Part shown: piece by piece, positions 1-7,250 of the stretch
Layout: each line of letters opens with the position of its first letter
Numbering within the stretch: the first letter of the stretch is position 1
From: Halobaculum roseum
GTDB taxonomy: Archaea > Halobacteriota > Halobacteria > Halobacteriales > Haloferacaceae
Reading direction: 5' to 3'
DNA length: 64,000 nucleotides
NCBI RefSeq assembly: GCF_019880245.1
Contig: NZ_CP082286.1
Span: 700,521-764,520, forward strand
Position numbers and translations under genes: made by a program
Notes under the pieces: generated by a model
Database searches by the model: none
Seen by the model: the letters and a program-made list of their open reading frames with translations, nothing else
Told to the model about the DNA's origin: nothing

Positions 1-962
1 GTGTACGCTGACCCAACTTGCTTCACCGAGATGCCATCTGCCTCGGCTTTGTACTCTACTTGCTCGTACAGCGTTCGGAACGCCCATTTGTGCCCCCACG
101 ACGCGCCTGTCCGGTCGCGGATGTCGGTCAAGTCCTCGAACGCGATCACGTCACACTCGTATCGGAGTGCTTCATCCACGATCGCGTTCGACGCTCGGTG
201 GAGTACGTCGCGGACGTATCGAAGCGCACGTCCACTCGACTGTTCGAGTGTTCGGTGGGCGCTCCGAGTGCCGGTCTGTTGAAGTCCTGCACGCACGTTC
301 TCGAACTCGCGGAGGGTATGAGAGAGTTCGCGTCCATTGATGAATCGGGCGGTGCTAGTGACGGCGAGGTTTTCGATACCGAGGTCAACCCCGAGAACCG
401 TTCCGTCCTCGGCGGTGTTTCGCTCGGTGTCGGTCTTGGGTCGGCGAAACCCCATATGCAGGAAGTAGTCGCCGTCGCGAGTTGTGAGCGTGCTTTCTGT
501 TGGCTCCCACTCGTCGGAGTCGAGATACTGCCGTTGGTAGCCGTCGTCGGCATCGGGAAGGGCAAGCCGACACCGGATGCGACTCTCCGTTGTGGAGAGG
601 GACACCGTATCGTCGTCAAATAGTGTCATTGTCCGGGTGTCGTACTTCACCGTAGGCGCTGTGAAGGTCGGCTTGCTCACGTTCTTGCCGTTGGAGCGGC
701 GTTCGAGACAGCCGGTGATGGCTTGGGCGGCTTGGTGGGTGGCAAGAATCGCGTGCTGACTCCCGAGGTCGGTCTGGTCGCGCACGTCGTCGTAGGCGAG
801 AGGCTGTACGTCGCTTTTCGCGTTACACTTGCCCCACGCCATGTCCGTGGCGAGTTGGCAACCACGCTTCCACTCGGAGATGGTTTCCTCAAGCAACGCT
901 CGTTGCCTGCCGTTTACCGAGAGGCGGGTGATTGCCGTCCGACGCACGTAGTCGTCTGCCAC
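1..962 (-). CDS. TnpB family RNA-guided nuclease, cut by left window edge
   Basis: The minus strand is open from a GTG at 962 to base 1 (about 320 codons) with no stop, so the C-terminus lies outside the window. The RuvC-like core is visible: GVDLGIENLAV holds the first catalytic Asp and AFEDLTDIRDR the catalytic Glu. The zinc finger and last Asp would be beyond the edge. TnpB proteins are omega-RNA-guided endonucleases of IS200/IS605-type elements. A TGA two codons upstream fixes the 5' limit, and TTCTATAAG about 25-30 nt upstream is a fair TATA box. It is not closely similar to the TnpB at 7141. Whether it is still functional cannot be judged without the missing end. Confidence 0.85.
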   Translation of the reverse strand, partial: MADDYVRRTAITRLSVNGRQRALLEETISEWKRGCQLATDMAWGKCNAKSDVQPLAYDDVRDQTDLGSQHAILATHQAAQAITGCLERRSNGKNVSKPTFTAPTVKYDTRTMTLFDDDTVSLSTTESRIRCRLALPDADDGYQRQYLDSDEWEPTESTLTTRDGDYFLHMGFRRPKTDTERNTAEDGTVLGVDLGIENLAVTSTARFINGRELSHTLREFENVRAGLQQTGTRSAHRTLEQSSGRALRYVRDVLHRASNAIVDEALRYECDVIAFEDLTDIRDRTGASWGHKWAFRTLYEQVEYKAEADGISVKQVGSAY

Positions 963-1024
963 AATTCAATGTATGTACGTACCTACTTATAGAATAGTGT
1001 CTGTACTCGATACGAACGCGCTCC

Positions 1025-1071
1025 TCCCCTCCCTACTCACTCGCTCCGCTCGCTCCTTGAGGAAGGGGACT
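1025..1071 (-). repeat. Hairpin repeat upstream of the first TnpB gene
   Basis: The arms TCCCCTCCCT and AGGAAGGGGA pair around a loop rich in CGCTC. The same arms and orientation recur at 8611-8673, upstream of the second TnpB unit. On the minus strand the pattern (CCTCAAGGAGCGA, then GAGCGAGT, then AGTAGGG.GGGG) also resembles the 3' hairpin of the TnpB scaffold at 7126-7250. It is either the left end of this element or a leftover right end of another. The rest of 963-1427 holds no gene I can support. Confidence 0.5.
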
Positions 1072-1427
1072 CCGCGCTACCGCTTCAGTTGAAATACGAA
1101 ACCGACGGAAACGATGAGCCAACCGATGTACAACCGATATACTGACTTCGAAGAACTGCAGCCGACCGGCGAGGCGTCCCACATTCCGGACACGAGGCTG
1201 GACGACGGCTGTGACCGCGGCGGGTGCATGTCAGGGCAGTGGTCCGGTCCCACGCCGCGGCCGATCCCACAGACACACCCCCAGGGGATTGTTAGCAGGA
1301 AAATACGACCCAACACCCACGGCACCAGTTTTCGCATGCTCGATACACTCACGGTAACACTCTCAACGGCGAGCCGTTCGAAGATCCGGTGACGACAAGC
1401 ACCGCGGGGAAGACGGTGACCTGGCTG

Positions 1428-2930
1428 CTACACTGTGGAGTATCGCAAACCGAGAAGGGCAACCAGACCAATACTCAGTAGCCCAGTCAGTGACCCAAAT
1501 CCAGGGACCGACGTGGAAGTCGATTCTGTAGCCGTCGGGCTTCCAGACGTGCTTTCGGGAGGTGTTTCCGTCCGCTCTTCGGTGGTACTCGTCGACGTAG
1601 TCGTATCCGGCGGCCAGCCCTCAACTCGGACCTGTGTATCAAGCTCCCTGTCTTGGGCCGAGGCACCGGTATCTGACGTAGTTGTGTACAGCGTATCGAT
1701 ATCCGAGTCATGGATCCCGTTCTCGTTTCGATCCCACATGGTTAGCACGTACACCTGACCCGAATCATCGACGGCATCTTCATTAACGTAAATTGTCCGT
1801 TGGACTGTCTCGTGTTCGGGAACACTGGCAGTCTGCGCTTCCCCGTCGATGTAAAGTAGTACCAGTCCCGGTTCGGGCAGCCGAAGTGTTGATGTAACCG
1901 CAATGTCCCCTTCGTGAGGTCCTGAGGTTACCAATCGCGCAGATGTATTGTACATCTTCGGCTGCTGACCGATGAGTACTGTTCGTTCGGTCAGGACGGT
2001 TCCGTCCTTGACAACGACAATATCGACGGTATCGTTGGCATCTGCGTCGGGGAGTGACAGCCTCGTGTTGAATTCGCTCTCCCCAAAGCCAGCGGTCGAG
2101 TTGTTAGCATTGTACGTTTCGACGTCTCGGGTAACGAGCGTGGAACCGTCCGATATACTGGCTCGAACTGTCAGGCTCGTATTTGGCAAGAACGGCGTGG
2201 CACCGACAATTTGCAGATCGGTGACGGCAGACTCAGATACCGTGGGTGTTCTGTACCCATCGATTGTTGTGTCGTTGCTCGGCGTTTCTAGACTGGTTCC
2301 GATCCCCTCGAATCTCGAGGAACCGGTCAGTACGCGTGTGTCGTTCTCAGTCGGGATCTCGAGGATGACCTGAATTTCTCGGTGTTCGAGTGTCTGCCTG
2401 ATCGAGTCGCCGTCTGTCCGGTCGACAACCGAGACGGTAGATGTGTCGATTAGCAATGAGAACGTGTCTGTGTCGTCCTCGTGGAGGACTTTCACGTTAC
2501 TCCGATTCAGATTAAGCTTCGACGGGAGTTGGCTTGTGCCGTGATTTACACCGTGAATGGTGAAATTGGTATCAGTCGCTTCGAGCAAATTGAAGAATCG
2601 GTCCGTTGAATTCGTCCCGTCCGTGGCTGCGTATTCAGTAGCGACACGTTCGGATTCGAACTGGAGCGCAAGGAGATCTCCCGGAGCGAGGAATTGAGGG
2701 GAGCGAACGTGACCAGCGTCGCGTGCGTCAGCTAGCCCGTCAGAGTCGTCGATCGATTCGTACAACTGCGCCGGACCACGGAGGACTGTAATATTCCCGT
2801 CCGAATTTTCTACCTCTTCATGGGGTAAGGCTTGCTCGGGTGAATCGGGTGAGACCACCGCTGCTCCGGATGCTGACGAAGCTACGACAACGAATAGTAG
2901 CGCAAGTTGGAGGGCTCGTGCTCGGACCAT
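1428..2930 (-). CDS. Secreted surface protein with PGF-CTERM-type anchor
   Basis: This is a 500-residue exported protein. Residues 1-23 form a signal peptide (hydrophobic LALLFVVVASSASGA). The middle is a beta-rich, Asn/Thr-rich extracellular region with many N-x-S/T glycosylation sequons, resembling haloarchaeal surface-layer-associated BGTF-type domains. Around residues 435-475 a Thr/Ser/Pro/Glu stalk (TTTSTSTTEERTETPPEST) precedes SVPGFGSLTG, a hydrophobic stretch and a short basic end. That is the layout of PGF-CTERM proteins processed by archaeosortase. It likely sits on the cell surface. No enzyme motif was seen, and its ligand or partner is unknown. It is transcribed alone. Confidence 0.8.
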   Translation of the reverse strand: MVRARALQLALLFVVVASSASGAAVVSPDSPEQALPHEEVENSDGNITVLRGPAQLYESIDDSDGLADARDAGHVRSPQFLAPGDLLALQFESERVATEYAATDGTNSTDRFFNLLEATDTNFTIHGVNHGTSQLPSKLNLNRSNVKVLHEDDTDTFSLLIDTSTVSVVDRTDGDSIRQTLEHREIQVILEIPTENDTRVLTGSSRFEGIGTSLETPSNDTTIDGYRTPTVSESAVTDLQIVGATPFLPNTSLTVRASISDGSTLVTRDVETYNANNSTAGFGESEFNTRLSLPDADANDTVDIVVVKDGTVLTERTVLIGQQPKMYNTSARLVTSGPHEGDIAVTSTLRLPEPGLVLLYIDGEAQTASVPEHETVQRTIYVNEDAVDDSGQVYVLTMWDRNENGIHDSDIDTLYTTTSDTGASAQDRELDTQVRVEGWPPDTTTSTSTTEERTETPPESTSGSPTATESTSTSVPGFGSLTGLLSIGLVALLGLRYSTV

Positions 2931-2982
2931 GCGTCCAGAATTGATTGTTCCGGCAAGTGTCTTGCGTAGGCTAAAAGAACAA

Positions 2983-3285
2983 CTAATTAATCGCTTCCAG
3001 GAATGCCTCCAACGACACTCCCGGAGGGAGAGACACCAACGCTCCCGTCGGAACGTGGATCACGGGCGTCACGGAGGATATGTGCTCGACGCCGACCCGT
3101 CGAGCCCACGGTTGGGGCTACACGGTCCGCGCACTTCCGTTGTACTCCTGCGCGCTCACGTCCTCCAAGTCGAACCGTGTCATCCCCGCGCCGGTCGCCG
3201 CATCCGCCTGTAGGTCCGTGTGTTCGACTCGCAGTTCCTTCCTATCGGCCAATTCAGAGCCTATCACTGGAGTGAGACAGCACGG
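2983..3285 (-). pseudogene. Broken conserved gene, C-terminal part
   Basis: One minus-strand frame is protein-like throughout (SELADRKELRVEHTDLQ, then MTRFDLEDVSAQEYNGSART, then VTPVIHVPTGALVSLPPGVS) but is interrupted by a single TAG near 3119. It has no start; its 5' part runs into the repeat at 3229-3275. A matching upstream piece in the same frame (DTDELQDAEGEFRRPFLPF) lies right of the second repeat copy, near 5954-6030. The simplest reading is one gene split by the 2.7-kb insertion between the repeats and then decayed. I do not recognise the family. Confidence 0.5.
3229..3275. repeat. Direct repeat, left copy, of the 3.2-6.0 kb insert
   Basis: The first 30 bases here are identical to 5906-5935. 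After a short mismatch with a 1-base length difference, TATCACTGGA and TGA also match. The copies lie in the same orientation 2,677 bp apart and bracket four genes of lower GC. This copy lies inside the reading frame of the broken gene at 2983-3285. Confidence 0.8.
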
Positions 3286-3363
3286 CCCAAAACCACTTCT
3301 GAGCCGTCTCCGAGAAATTCACGAATGCCACGACGAGTGTCTTGGGACGGACGAGACAGGTCT

Positions 3364-3819
3364 TCAGGCGCTGGATGAAGACAGATCCGGGCGCGGCATC
3401 TCTTCGATGTCGCGGATGCGGTCTGTCTTCTCGACGGACTGGTACTGTCGTTTCCAGGCGTTTTCTGGGAACAGACCGTTCTTGTCGAACAGTTTGCGAG
3501 CTGGCTCAGTAAGTCGGTAGAACTTGAAGGGGTAGCCTCTGACACGGTTCCCTACTTCGAGTTCCACTTCCTCAACTACCCCCACATCCATCAGCGTCTT
3601 CAGATGCCGACGGATCGCGTCGTCACTTAGTGGAGGATTCATATAATCCAGTTCCTCCACAGTGGGGAGTCCGTTCGGATGGCCGACAATGTCCGCAAGG
3701 ATGTCGGCCCGCTTCGAATCGGTGGCTTTCTGCAGTGCCCTCCATGTATTGAACTCCTCAGTATCCTCAGTAGGGGGGTCATCAGCCTGGGGCGGGACGT
3801 GGCTCATATCCGTAGACAT
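3364..3819 (-). CDS. Winged-helix DNA-binding protein
   Basis: This is a 151-residue protein counted from the ATG at 3819; the frame stays open further upstream, but that extension looks non-native. Residues 35-100 look like a winged helix: a helix pair (ADILADIVGHPNGLPTVEEL), a recognition helix (LSDDAIRRHLKTLMDVGVV) and a wing (RGYPFKFYRLT). The acidic N-terminus and Ser-rich end are haloarchaeal in style. It is divergent from the gene starting near 3933, sharing about 110 bp, so it could regulate that gene and itself. No effector domain is visible. Confidence 0.7.
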   Translation of the reverse strand: MSTDMSHVPPQADDPPTEDTEEFNTWRALQKATDSKRADILADIVGHPNGLPTVEELDYMNPPLSDDAIRRHLKTLMDVGVVEEVELEVGNRVRGYPFKFYRLTEPARKLFDKNGLFPENAWKRQYQSVEKTDRIRDIEEMPRPDLSSSSA

Positions 3820-3932
3820 GTTCCCGACCAGCATAAACACTTGCATCAGAATGAGGTCGGTAGCACAAATACTATCACAACTAATTGGACGGAGATACCA
3901 TAATTGAAGTGGTGAACGGACAGTGGACACCT

Positions 3933-4538
3933 ATGGATAGTGGCGAACGATCGGGGGACGAAGACGATTGGGAGAGAGCACAGATCCCGGATGCAGACGA
4001 GATCATGGACGGGATTGAGAGTATCAGCCTGACGCCAACGGAGCACCAACGGATCAAGGACCTCCTCAACGGTGAACGCCTGAATCGAATCAAACGGTTC
4101 GACCGCCGATACCTCGTCGTCGGGGCGGGTGGGGATACAGCAGCAGCCGAGCGCCGGATGATCGTCTACGACCTGCTCGACGAGCGTACTGATCCCCCGG
4201 CTATTGCTACCCGTTTGGAAGACTTCGGCCTCACCCCGGAAGACATCCGTCTGTGGGGACGCGTCTTCGATATTCTCTGCGGGGAGGCGACGCACATTGT
4301 CGGAGTACTCGAGGATTTCGACGGCGGCTACGTCTGGGAACTAGGCCTGCTATTTGCACCGGAGTACCGCCAGAAGGTATGGATTCTCAAACGGGCATAT
4401 GAGAGCGAACAGGAGGAACGCAGGCGATACGAGAACGGGATGGCAGCCTCACACGTCGAATTGCTTCTGACGGGAGAGCAGAGCGTTGAATGGGTAGATG
4501 TTGAAGACCTGAAGGCGGCGACGAACAAGATTCCATGA
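3933..4538 (+). CDS. Rossmann-like protein of possible nucleotide-processing or TIR-like fold
   Basis: This is about 201 residues from the ATG at 3933; in-frame GTG and TTG codons lie up to 48 bp upstream. The second half alternates strands and helices: YLVVGAGGDTAAAERR, then ILCGEATHIVGVLEDFDGGY, then VWELGLLFAPEYRQKVWILK. A buried hydrophobic strand followed by Gly-Gly-Tyr-x-x-Glu-Leu-Gly recalls nucleoside deoxyribosyltransferase or TIR-like proteins, where a Glu on that helix is catalytic. This is a fold guess, not a family identification. The stop TGA at 4536-4538 is the first base triplet of a TnpB scaffold remnant, so the natural C-terminus may have been altered. It diverges from a winged-helix gene. 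Confidence 0.6.
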   Translation: MDSGERSGDEDDWERAQIPDADEIMDGIESISLTPTEHQRIKDLLNGERLNRIKRFDRRYLVVGAGGDTAAAERRMIVYDLLDERTDPPAIATRLEDFGLTPEDIRLWGRVFDILCGEATHIVGVLEDFDGGYVWELGLLFAPEYRQKVWILKRAYESEQEERRRYENGMAASHVELLLTGEQSVEWVDVEDLKAATNKIP

Positions 4539-4653
4539 ACTACCCTACCCTGCCGCTCGGCTGACGGCTCGCGCTTGAGAGTGGGGCTTCCTGCTTCGAT
4601 GGCGCGCTTTGCAGATGAGGAAGTGTCTATAGGGAGTGCAGTCTCCACAGGCG
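4536..4653 (-). ncRNA. Solo TnpB scaffold (omega RNA) remnant, copy C
   Basis: On the minus strand this matches the last 37 codons and 3' end of the TnpB gene at 7141. It would encode VETALPIDTSSSAKR then VEAGSPTLK-like sequence, and then has a GGGTAGTTCA terminus. No nuclease gene is attached. By analogy with TnpB elements the transcript would be a scaffold whose guide is the next roughly 16-20 nt to the left, here the complement of the 3' end of the gene at 3933-4538. Copy C is the most diverged of the three (ATGAAC where the others have GTGAAC). Confidence 0.6.
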
Positions 4654-5412
4654 TGTCTCCAGGTTATTCCTTCATCGCAAGCGAGAACCGAGGATACGTC
4701 TACCGGCTCTGTTGAACCCTCAGAAGATGACCAGAATGGTGTGCAAGATACAGTCGAAATACCGAACCCAAAGGGTATAGATGGGATGTCCTTACAATGG
4801 GTCAAAATGGCTAGAATTGATGCCACTATCGAGACGTTACAGGAGTACACTTTCGTTCTCAAAATCCTCTTGTTGGTTCTTAGTGCGGTTTCAATAATCG
4901 GAGGTTCAAACCTTCTTTCGACCAAACCTGTCTTGGGAGGGACTCTGATTTTTTCCGGTATTCTTCTCGACTTTGGTGTGTTGTTAATATATAAATGGGA
5001 GATTGAGACGGTTCAGGACGAGATAGAGGACACTCAGACGGAAATTAACCAAACCAAAAGTGAGGTGAACGCCACCAAGAATGAGATTGCCCAAACCAAG
5101 GAAGAAGTAAACGCTACAGGAGAGAAAGTAGAGGGAGTTCAGGACTCTATTTATGAGAAGTTCGGAAGATACCGAGGCAGGGACAGTCTGGAGGGTCGAA
5201 CAAATGAGTTAGAGGAGCAGATCGAGGATGTTGAGGAGGAATTAGAAGAATTGAATGATACTCTGTTTTCCCTCAGTGGAAGATACAGAGGGCGAGATAG
5301 CATTGAAGAACGAATTGATGAACTCGAAGAGACGATTGAAAGTCTAAAAAGTGAACTGAACGACTGGGAGAAAGAAATGGGCGGAAAAGGACGCCGTTTC
5401 AAGCGCTTGTGA
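4636..5412 (+). CDS. Membrane-anchored coiled-coil protein
   Basis: The frame is open from a GTG at 4636, inside the scaffold remnant; alternative starts are GTG 4741 and ATG 4786. Residues before ATG 4786 are protein-like and hydrophilic, so the gene may have lost its original start to the remnant. After a short cytoplasmic-type segment come two membrane helices (FVLKILLLVLSAVSIIGG and GGTLIFSGILLDFGVLLIY), then roughly 140 residues of charged heptad coiled coil. The coil contains two copies of GRYRGRDS spaced about 48 residues apart. Base composition is clearly lower in GC than the flanks, which suggests transfer. No catalytic motif was seen. A structural, sensor or pore-type role is possible but unproven. 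Confidence 0.65.
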   Translation: MQSPQACLQVIPSSQARTEDTSTGSVEPSEDDQNGVQDTVEIPNPKGIDGMSLQWVKMARIDATIETLQEYTFVLKILLLVLSAVSIIGGSNLLSTKPVLGGTLIFSGILLDFGVLLIYKWEIETVQDEIEDTQTEINQTKSEVNATKNEIAQTKEEVNATGEKVEGVQDSIYEKFGRYRGRDSLEGRTNELEEQIEDVEEELEELNDTLFSLSGRYRGRDSIEERIDELEETIESLKSELNDWEKEMGGKGRRFKRL

Positions 5413-5643
5413 TTTCATCACCGAAAGCAACGGTTCCCCCTGTGCGAAGACGTACCAATCCGTACAGTTGTGCAAATTGATTGAAGTTTATACCGCGGTA
5501 GAAGCGTGCCTCACCCTCGGCATGTACAAGAGATATATTCAGAAGAGTGGTATCAACATTGACGAGTGAAATAAGAGCCCTATATGAACTCTCGGTTGAA
5601 CAAGTGACCTGAGGTTCAAGTTTAAACGGTGGATTTCACGAGC

Positions 5644-5880
5644 ATGAATAAAACAATATTAATAATCGATTTGATCTTGGCTCTGCTCATTTCCTCGATC
5701 ATTACGTCTGCTCTAGGTCCTGTATTTGAGTTGGGGTACACACAATGGATGGGTGCTGATGGGAGCGATTGGCCGTTACTAACCCGAATTGTATGGACAC
5801 TGGTGGGACTCTTCTTGTATAACCTACCAAATCTGATGGCGGTGTTTTCAATCATTGAAATAATACGGGCAAAATATTGA
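5644..5880 (+). CDS. Small two-helix membrane protein
   Basis: This is 78 residues from ATG 5644 (a GTG at 5629 is also in frame). Two membrane spans are evident: residues 4-28 (ILIIDLILALLISSIITSAL) and about 47-72 (VWTLVGLFLYNLPNLMAVFS). A short tryptophan-containing outside loop joins them. It lies about 230 bp after the coiled-coil gene on the same strand, within the low-GC insert. No family was recognised. A small membrane protein beside a coiled-coil membrane protein could be an effector or immunity partner, but nothing in the sequence proves that. Confidence 0.55.
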   Translation: MNKTILIIDLILALLISSIITSALGPVFELGYTQWMGADGSDWPLLTRIVWTLVGLFLYNLPNLMAVFSIIEIIRAKY

Positions 5881-5905
5881 TCATTTGAACAAGTACTACC
5901 CAGAT

Positions 5906-5953
5906 TCGCAGTTCCTTCCTATCGGCCAATTCAGATGCATATCACTGGAATGA
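5906..5953. repeat. Direct repeat, right copy, of the 3.2-6.0 kb insert
   Basis: This is the partner of 3229-3275 (30 identical bases, then a near match). Right of this copy, minus-strand codons near 5954-6030 read DTDELQDAEGEFRRPFLPF, which would join in frame to the broken gene left of the other copy. That supports an insertion that duplicated its target. Positions 5954-6122 hold no other feature apart from a likely promoter for the next gene. Confidence 0.75.
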
Positions 5954-6122
5954 AGGGGAGGAATGGCCTTCTGAATTCACCCTCTGCATCCTGCAACTCG
6001 TCGGTGTCTGATTTCGACTGGAAGTGACTCTATATCCCAATTCAGCGGTCGGCGCCCCCTCGGTAGCTCCCCTCACGAGTGGGTCACGTAGGCTTATTAC
6101 GTACTATTGCAGTCTATTACAC

Positions 6123-6443
6123 ATGCCCATCAGCATCGACCACTTCGAGGACGATCCCCCGGACGTCCTCGATATCCAGGAGGGGACGCAACCGTATCGC
6201 ATTCTTCAGTTCCTTGCCGAGAACAGCGAGCAGGCGTTCACGCAGACGGAGATTCACGAAGCGACAGACATCAATCGCGGGAGCGTTGGAGCTGCGCTGT
6301 CGCGCTTGGAGGACCGCGGCCTCGTCCGCCACCGCGGGCGGTACTGGGCCATCGCAGAGGATGACCGCCTCGCCTCGTACGCGGCGCAAATGAACGCCAG
6401 CTCTGTCTCGACGACTGACGATTCCTACGGGGATAAGGCCTGA
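6123..6443 (+). CDS. MarR-like winged-helix regulator
   Basis: This is 106 residues from the ATG at 6123; the longer open frame upstream lies in promoter DNA (GGCTTATTACG). Residues 25-75 form a clear winged helix: YRILQFLAENSEQAFTQTEI, then a recognition helix NRGSVGAALSRLEDRGLV, then the wing RHRGRYWAI. The protein has no other domain and a Ser/Thr/Asp-rich tail. Haloarchaeal proteins of this kind are often first genes of two-gene toxin-antitoxin operons, but the following DNA (6444-6515) holds no intact partner and runs straight into a TnpB scaffold remnant. A lost partner is therefore possible. Confidence 0.75.
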   Translation: MPISIDHFEDDPPDVLDIQEGTQPYRILQFLAENSEQAFTQTEIHEATDINRGSVGAALSRLEDRGLVRHRGRYWAIAEDDRLASYAAQMNASSVSTTDDSYGDKA

Positions 6444-6515
6444 TCTCGGCGTCCTCCCAAAACTGGTCGGCTACGGTGACCAGTGAACTCGCGCTGTTCC
6501 CTTCGATGTGGCTCT

Positions 6516-6633
6516 GGTGAACTACCCCACCCTACCGCTCACCCGACGCCTCGCGCTTGAGAGTGGGGCTTCCTGCTTCCACGACGCGCTTTGCAGGTAC
6601 GGACGTATCCACAGGGAACGCAGTCTCCACAGG
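6516..6633 (-). ncRNA. Solo TnpB scaffold (omega RNA) remnant, copy B
   Basis: This copy is close to the 3' end of the TnpB gene at 7141. The minus strand would read PVETAFPVDTSVPAKR, then EAGSPTLKREASGER and a stop at the same place as the intact gene, then GGGTGGGGTAGTTCACC. No transposase or nuclease gene accompanies it. The potential guide is the complement of the bases left of 6516 (starting CAGAGCCACATCGAAGGG). Conservation beyond the coding part argues that the scaffold rather than the peptide is what persists. Confidence 0.65.
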
Positions 6634-6686
6634 TGTCTGATTGATGGAGTCGAACCTAAGTATGTGTAGACTCCACACATGCAAGA

Positions 6687-7082
6687 ATGGCAGAAGAGAG
6701 AACCCGCGTCGATTTCAACGCTCCGACGTCCCTCGTCGAACGCGCAGACAGCGTCGTTGAGATCCTCGACATCTCTCGAACACGGCTCCTCATCGATGCC
6801 CTCGAGGACGAACTCGAAGAACTCGCAACCAACGAGGAGTTTCGGCGGCGGCTCAGCGACGCCTACTACGACGGCCGTATCGACTACGACACCGTCGAAT
6901 CCGTCCTGGGCCGTGAGGAAGCGCTCCGAATGAAACTCCTGCGAGAATCGATCGACCGGGCGCCCCCTGAGCCCCAACTTGAAGATGGCCTGCCGAGCGA
7001 CGATGCGTTCTACGATGACGATCTCCCAGAGTGGACGGACTCGCAGTCATCTGAATCGTCGGACGATGAGTCGCACGCCTGA
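6687..7082 (+). CDS. Ribbon-helix-helix antitoxin (VapB-type)
   Basis: This is a 131-residue protein. Residues 5-45 fit a ribbon-helix-helix fold: strand TRVDFNAPTSLVERA, helix VVEILDISRTRLLIDALED. A long acidic tail follows (DDAFYDDDLPEWTDSQSSESSDDE), of the kind that wraps and inhibits a toxin. The next ATG, three bases after the stop, opens a PIN-domain frame (vapC) that is interrupted after 14 codons, so this antitoxin is probably an orphan now. The ATG at 6687 is preceded by ATGCAAGA, and the gene is probably leaderless or nearly so. Confidence 0.8.
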   Translation: MAEERTRVDFNAPTSLVERADSVVEILDISRTRLLIDALEDELEELATNEEFRRRLSDAYYDGRIDYDTVESVLGREEALRMKLLRESIDRAPPEPQLEDGLPSDDAFYDDDLPEWTDSQSSESSDDESHA

Positions 7083-7085
7083 GGA

Positions 7086-7130
7086 TGTCGGAGAAAGCCG
7101 TTGCGGTTGTTGATACCAACTATTGGTGAA
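7086..7130 (+). pseudogene. vapC PIN toxin, cut off by a TnpB element end
   Basis: The frame reads MSEKAVAVVDTNYW and then a stop. VVDTN is the classical first strand of a VapC PIN ribonuclease, and its Asp is the first metal ligand. The last sense codon and the TGA stop (7128-7130) are formed by the TnpB right end (GGTGAAC), so the gene stops exactly at the insertion. The remaining PIN domain is not found across the element: beyond the left hairpin at 8611-8673 lies an unrelated gene. Position directly after a VapB-type gene supports the call. Confidence 0.75.
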
Positions 7131-7250
7131 CTACCCCACCCTACTCGCTCACCGCTGACGCGGTTCGCTCCTTGAGGGTAGGGCTTCCTGCTTCCACGAC
7201 GCGCTTTGCAGATACGGACGTATCCACAGGGAGCGCAGTCTCCACAGGCA
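7126..7250 (-). ncRNA. TnpB scaffold (omega RNA) 3' region, nuclease-linked copy A
   Basis: On the minus strand this covers the last codons of tnpB and the bases beyond its stop, ending GGGTGGGGTAGTTCACC. The arms CCCTACCCTCAAG and GAGTAGGGTGGGG can fold into the terminal hairpin. In TnpB systems the transcript overlapping this end serves as guide RNA, and the guide begins just after the element end. Here the guide would read into the beginning of vapC, so intact vapC alleles (empty sites) would be natural targets. The RNA itself is inferred, not seen. Confidence 0.65.

Noticed and set aside
18-623. Long plus-strand open frame at the left edge
   Set aside because: It is the antisense shadow of the TnpB gene on the minus strand, which carries the RuvC motifs.
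1114-1392. 92-codon plus-strand frame after the first TnpB unit
   Set aside because: No ribosome site, domain or convincing composition; Pro/Arg/Thr-rich second half looks non-coding.
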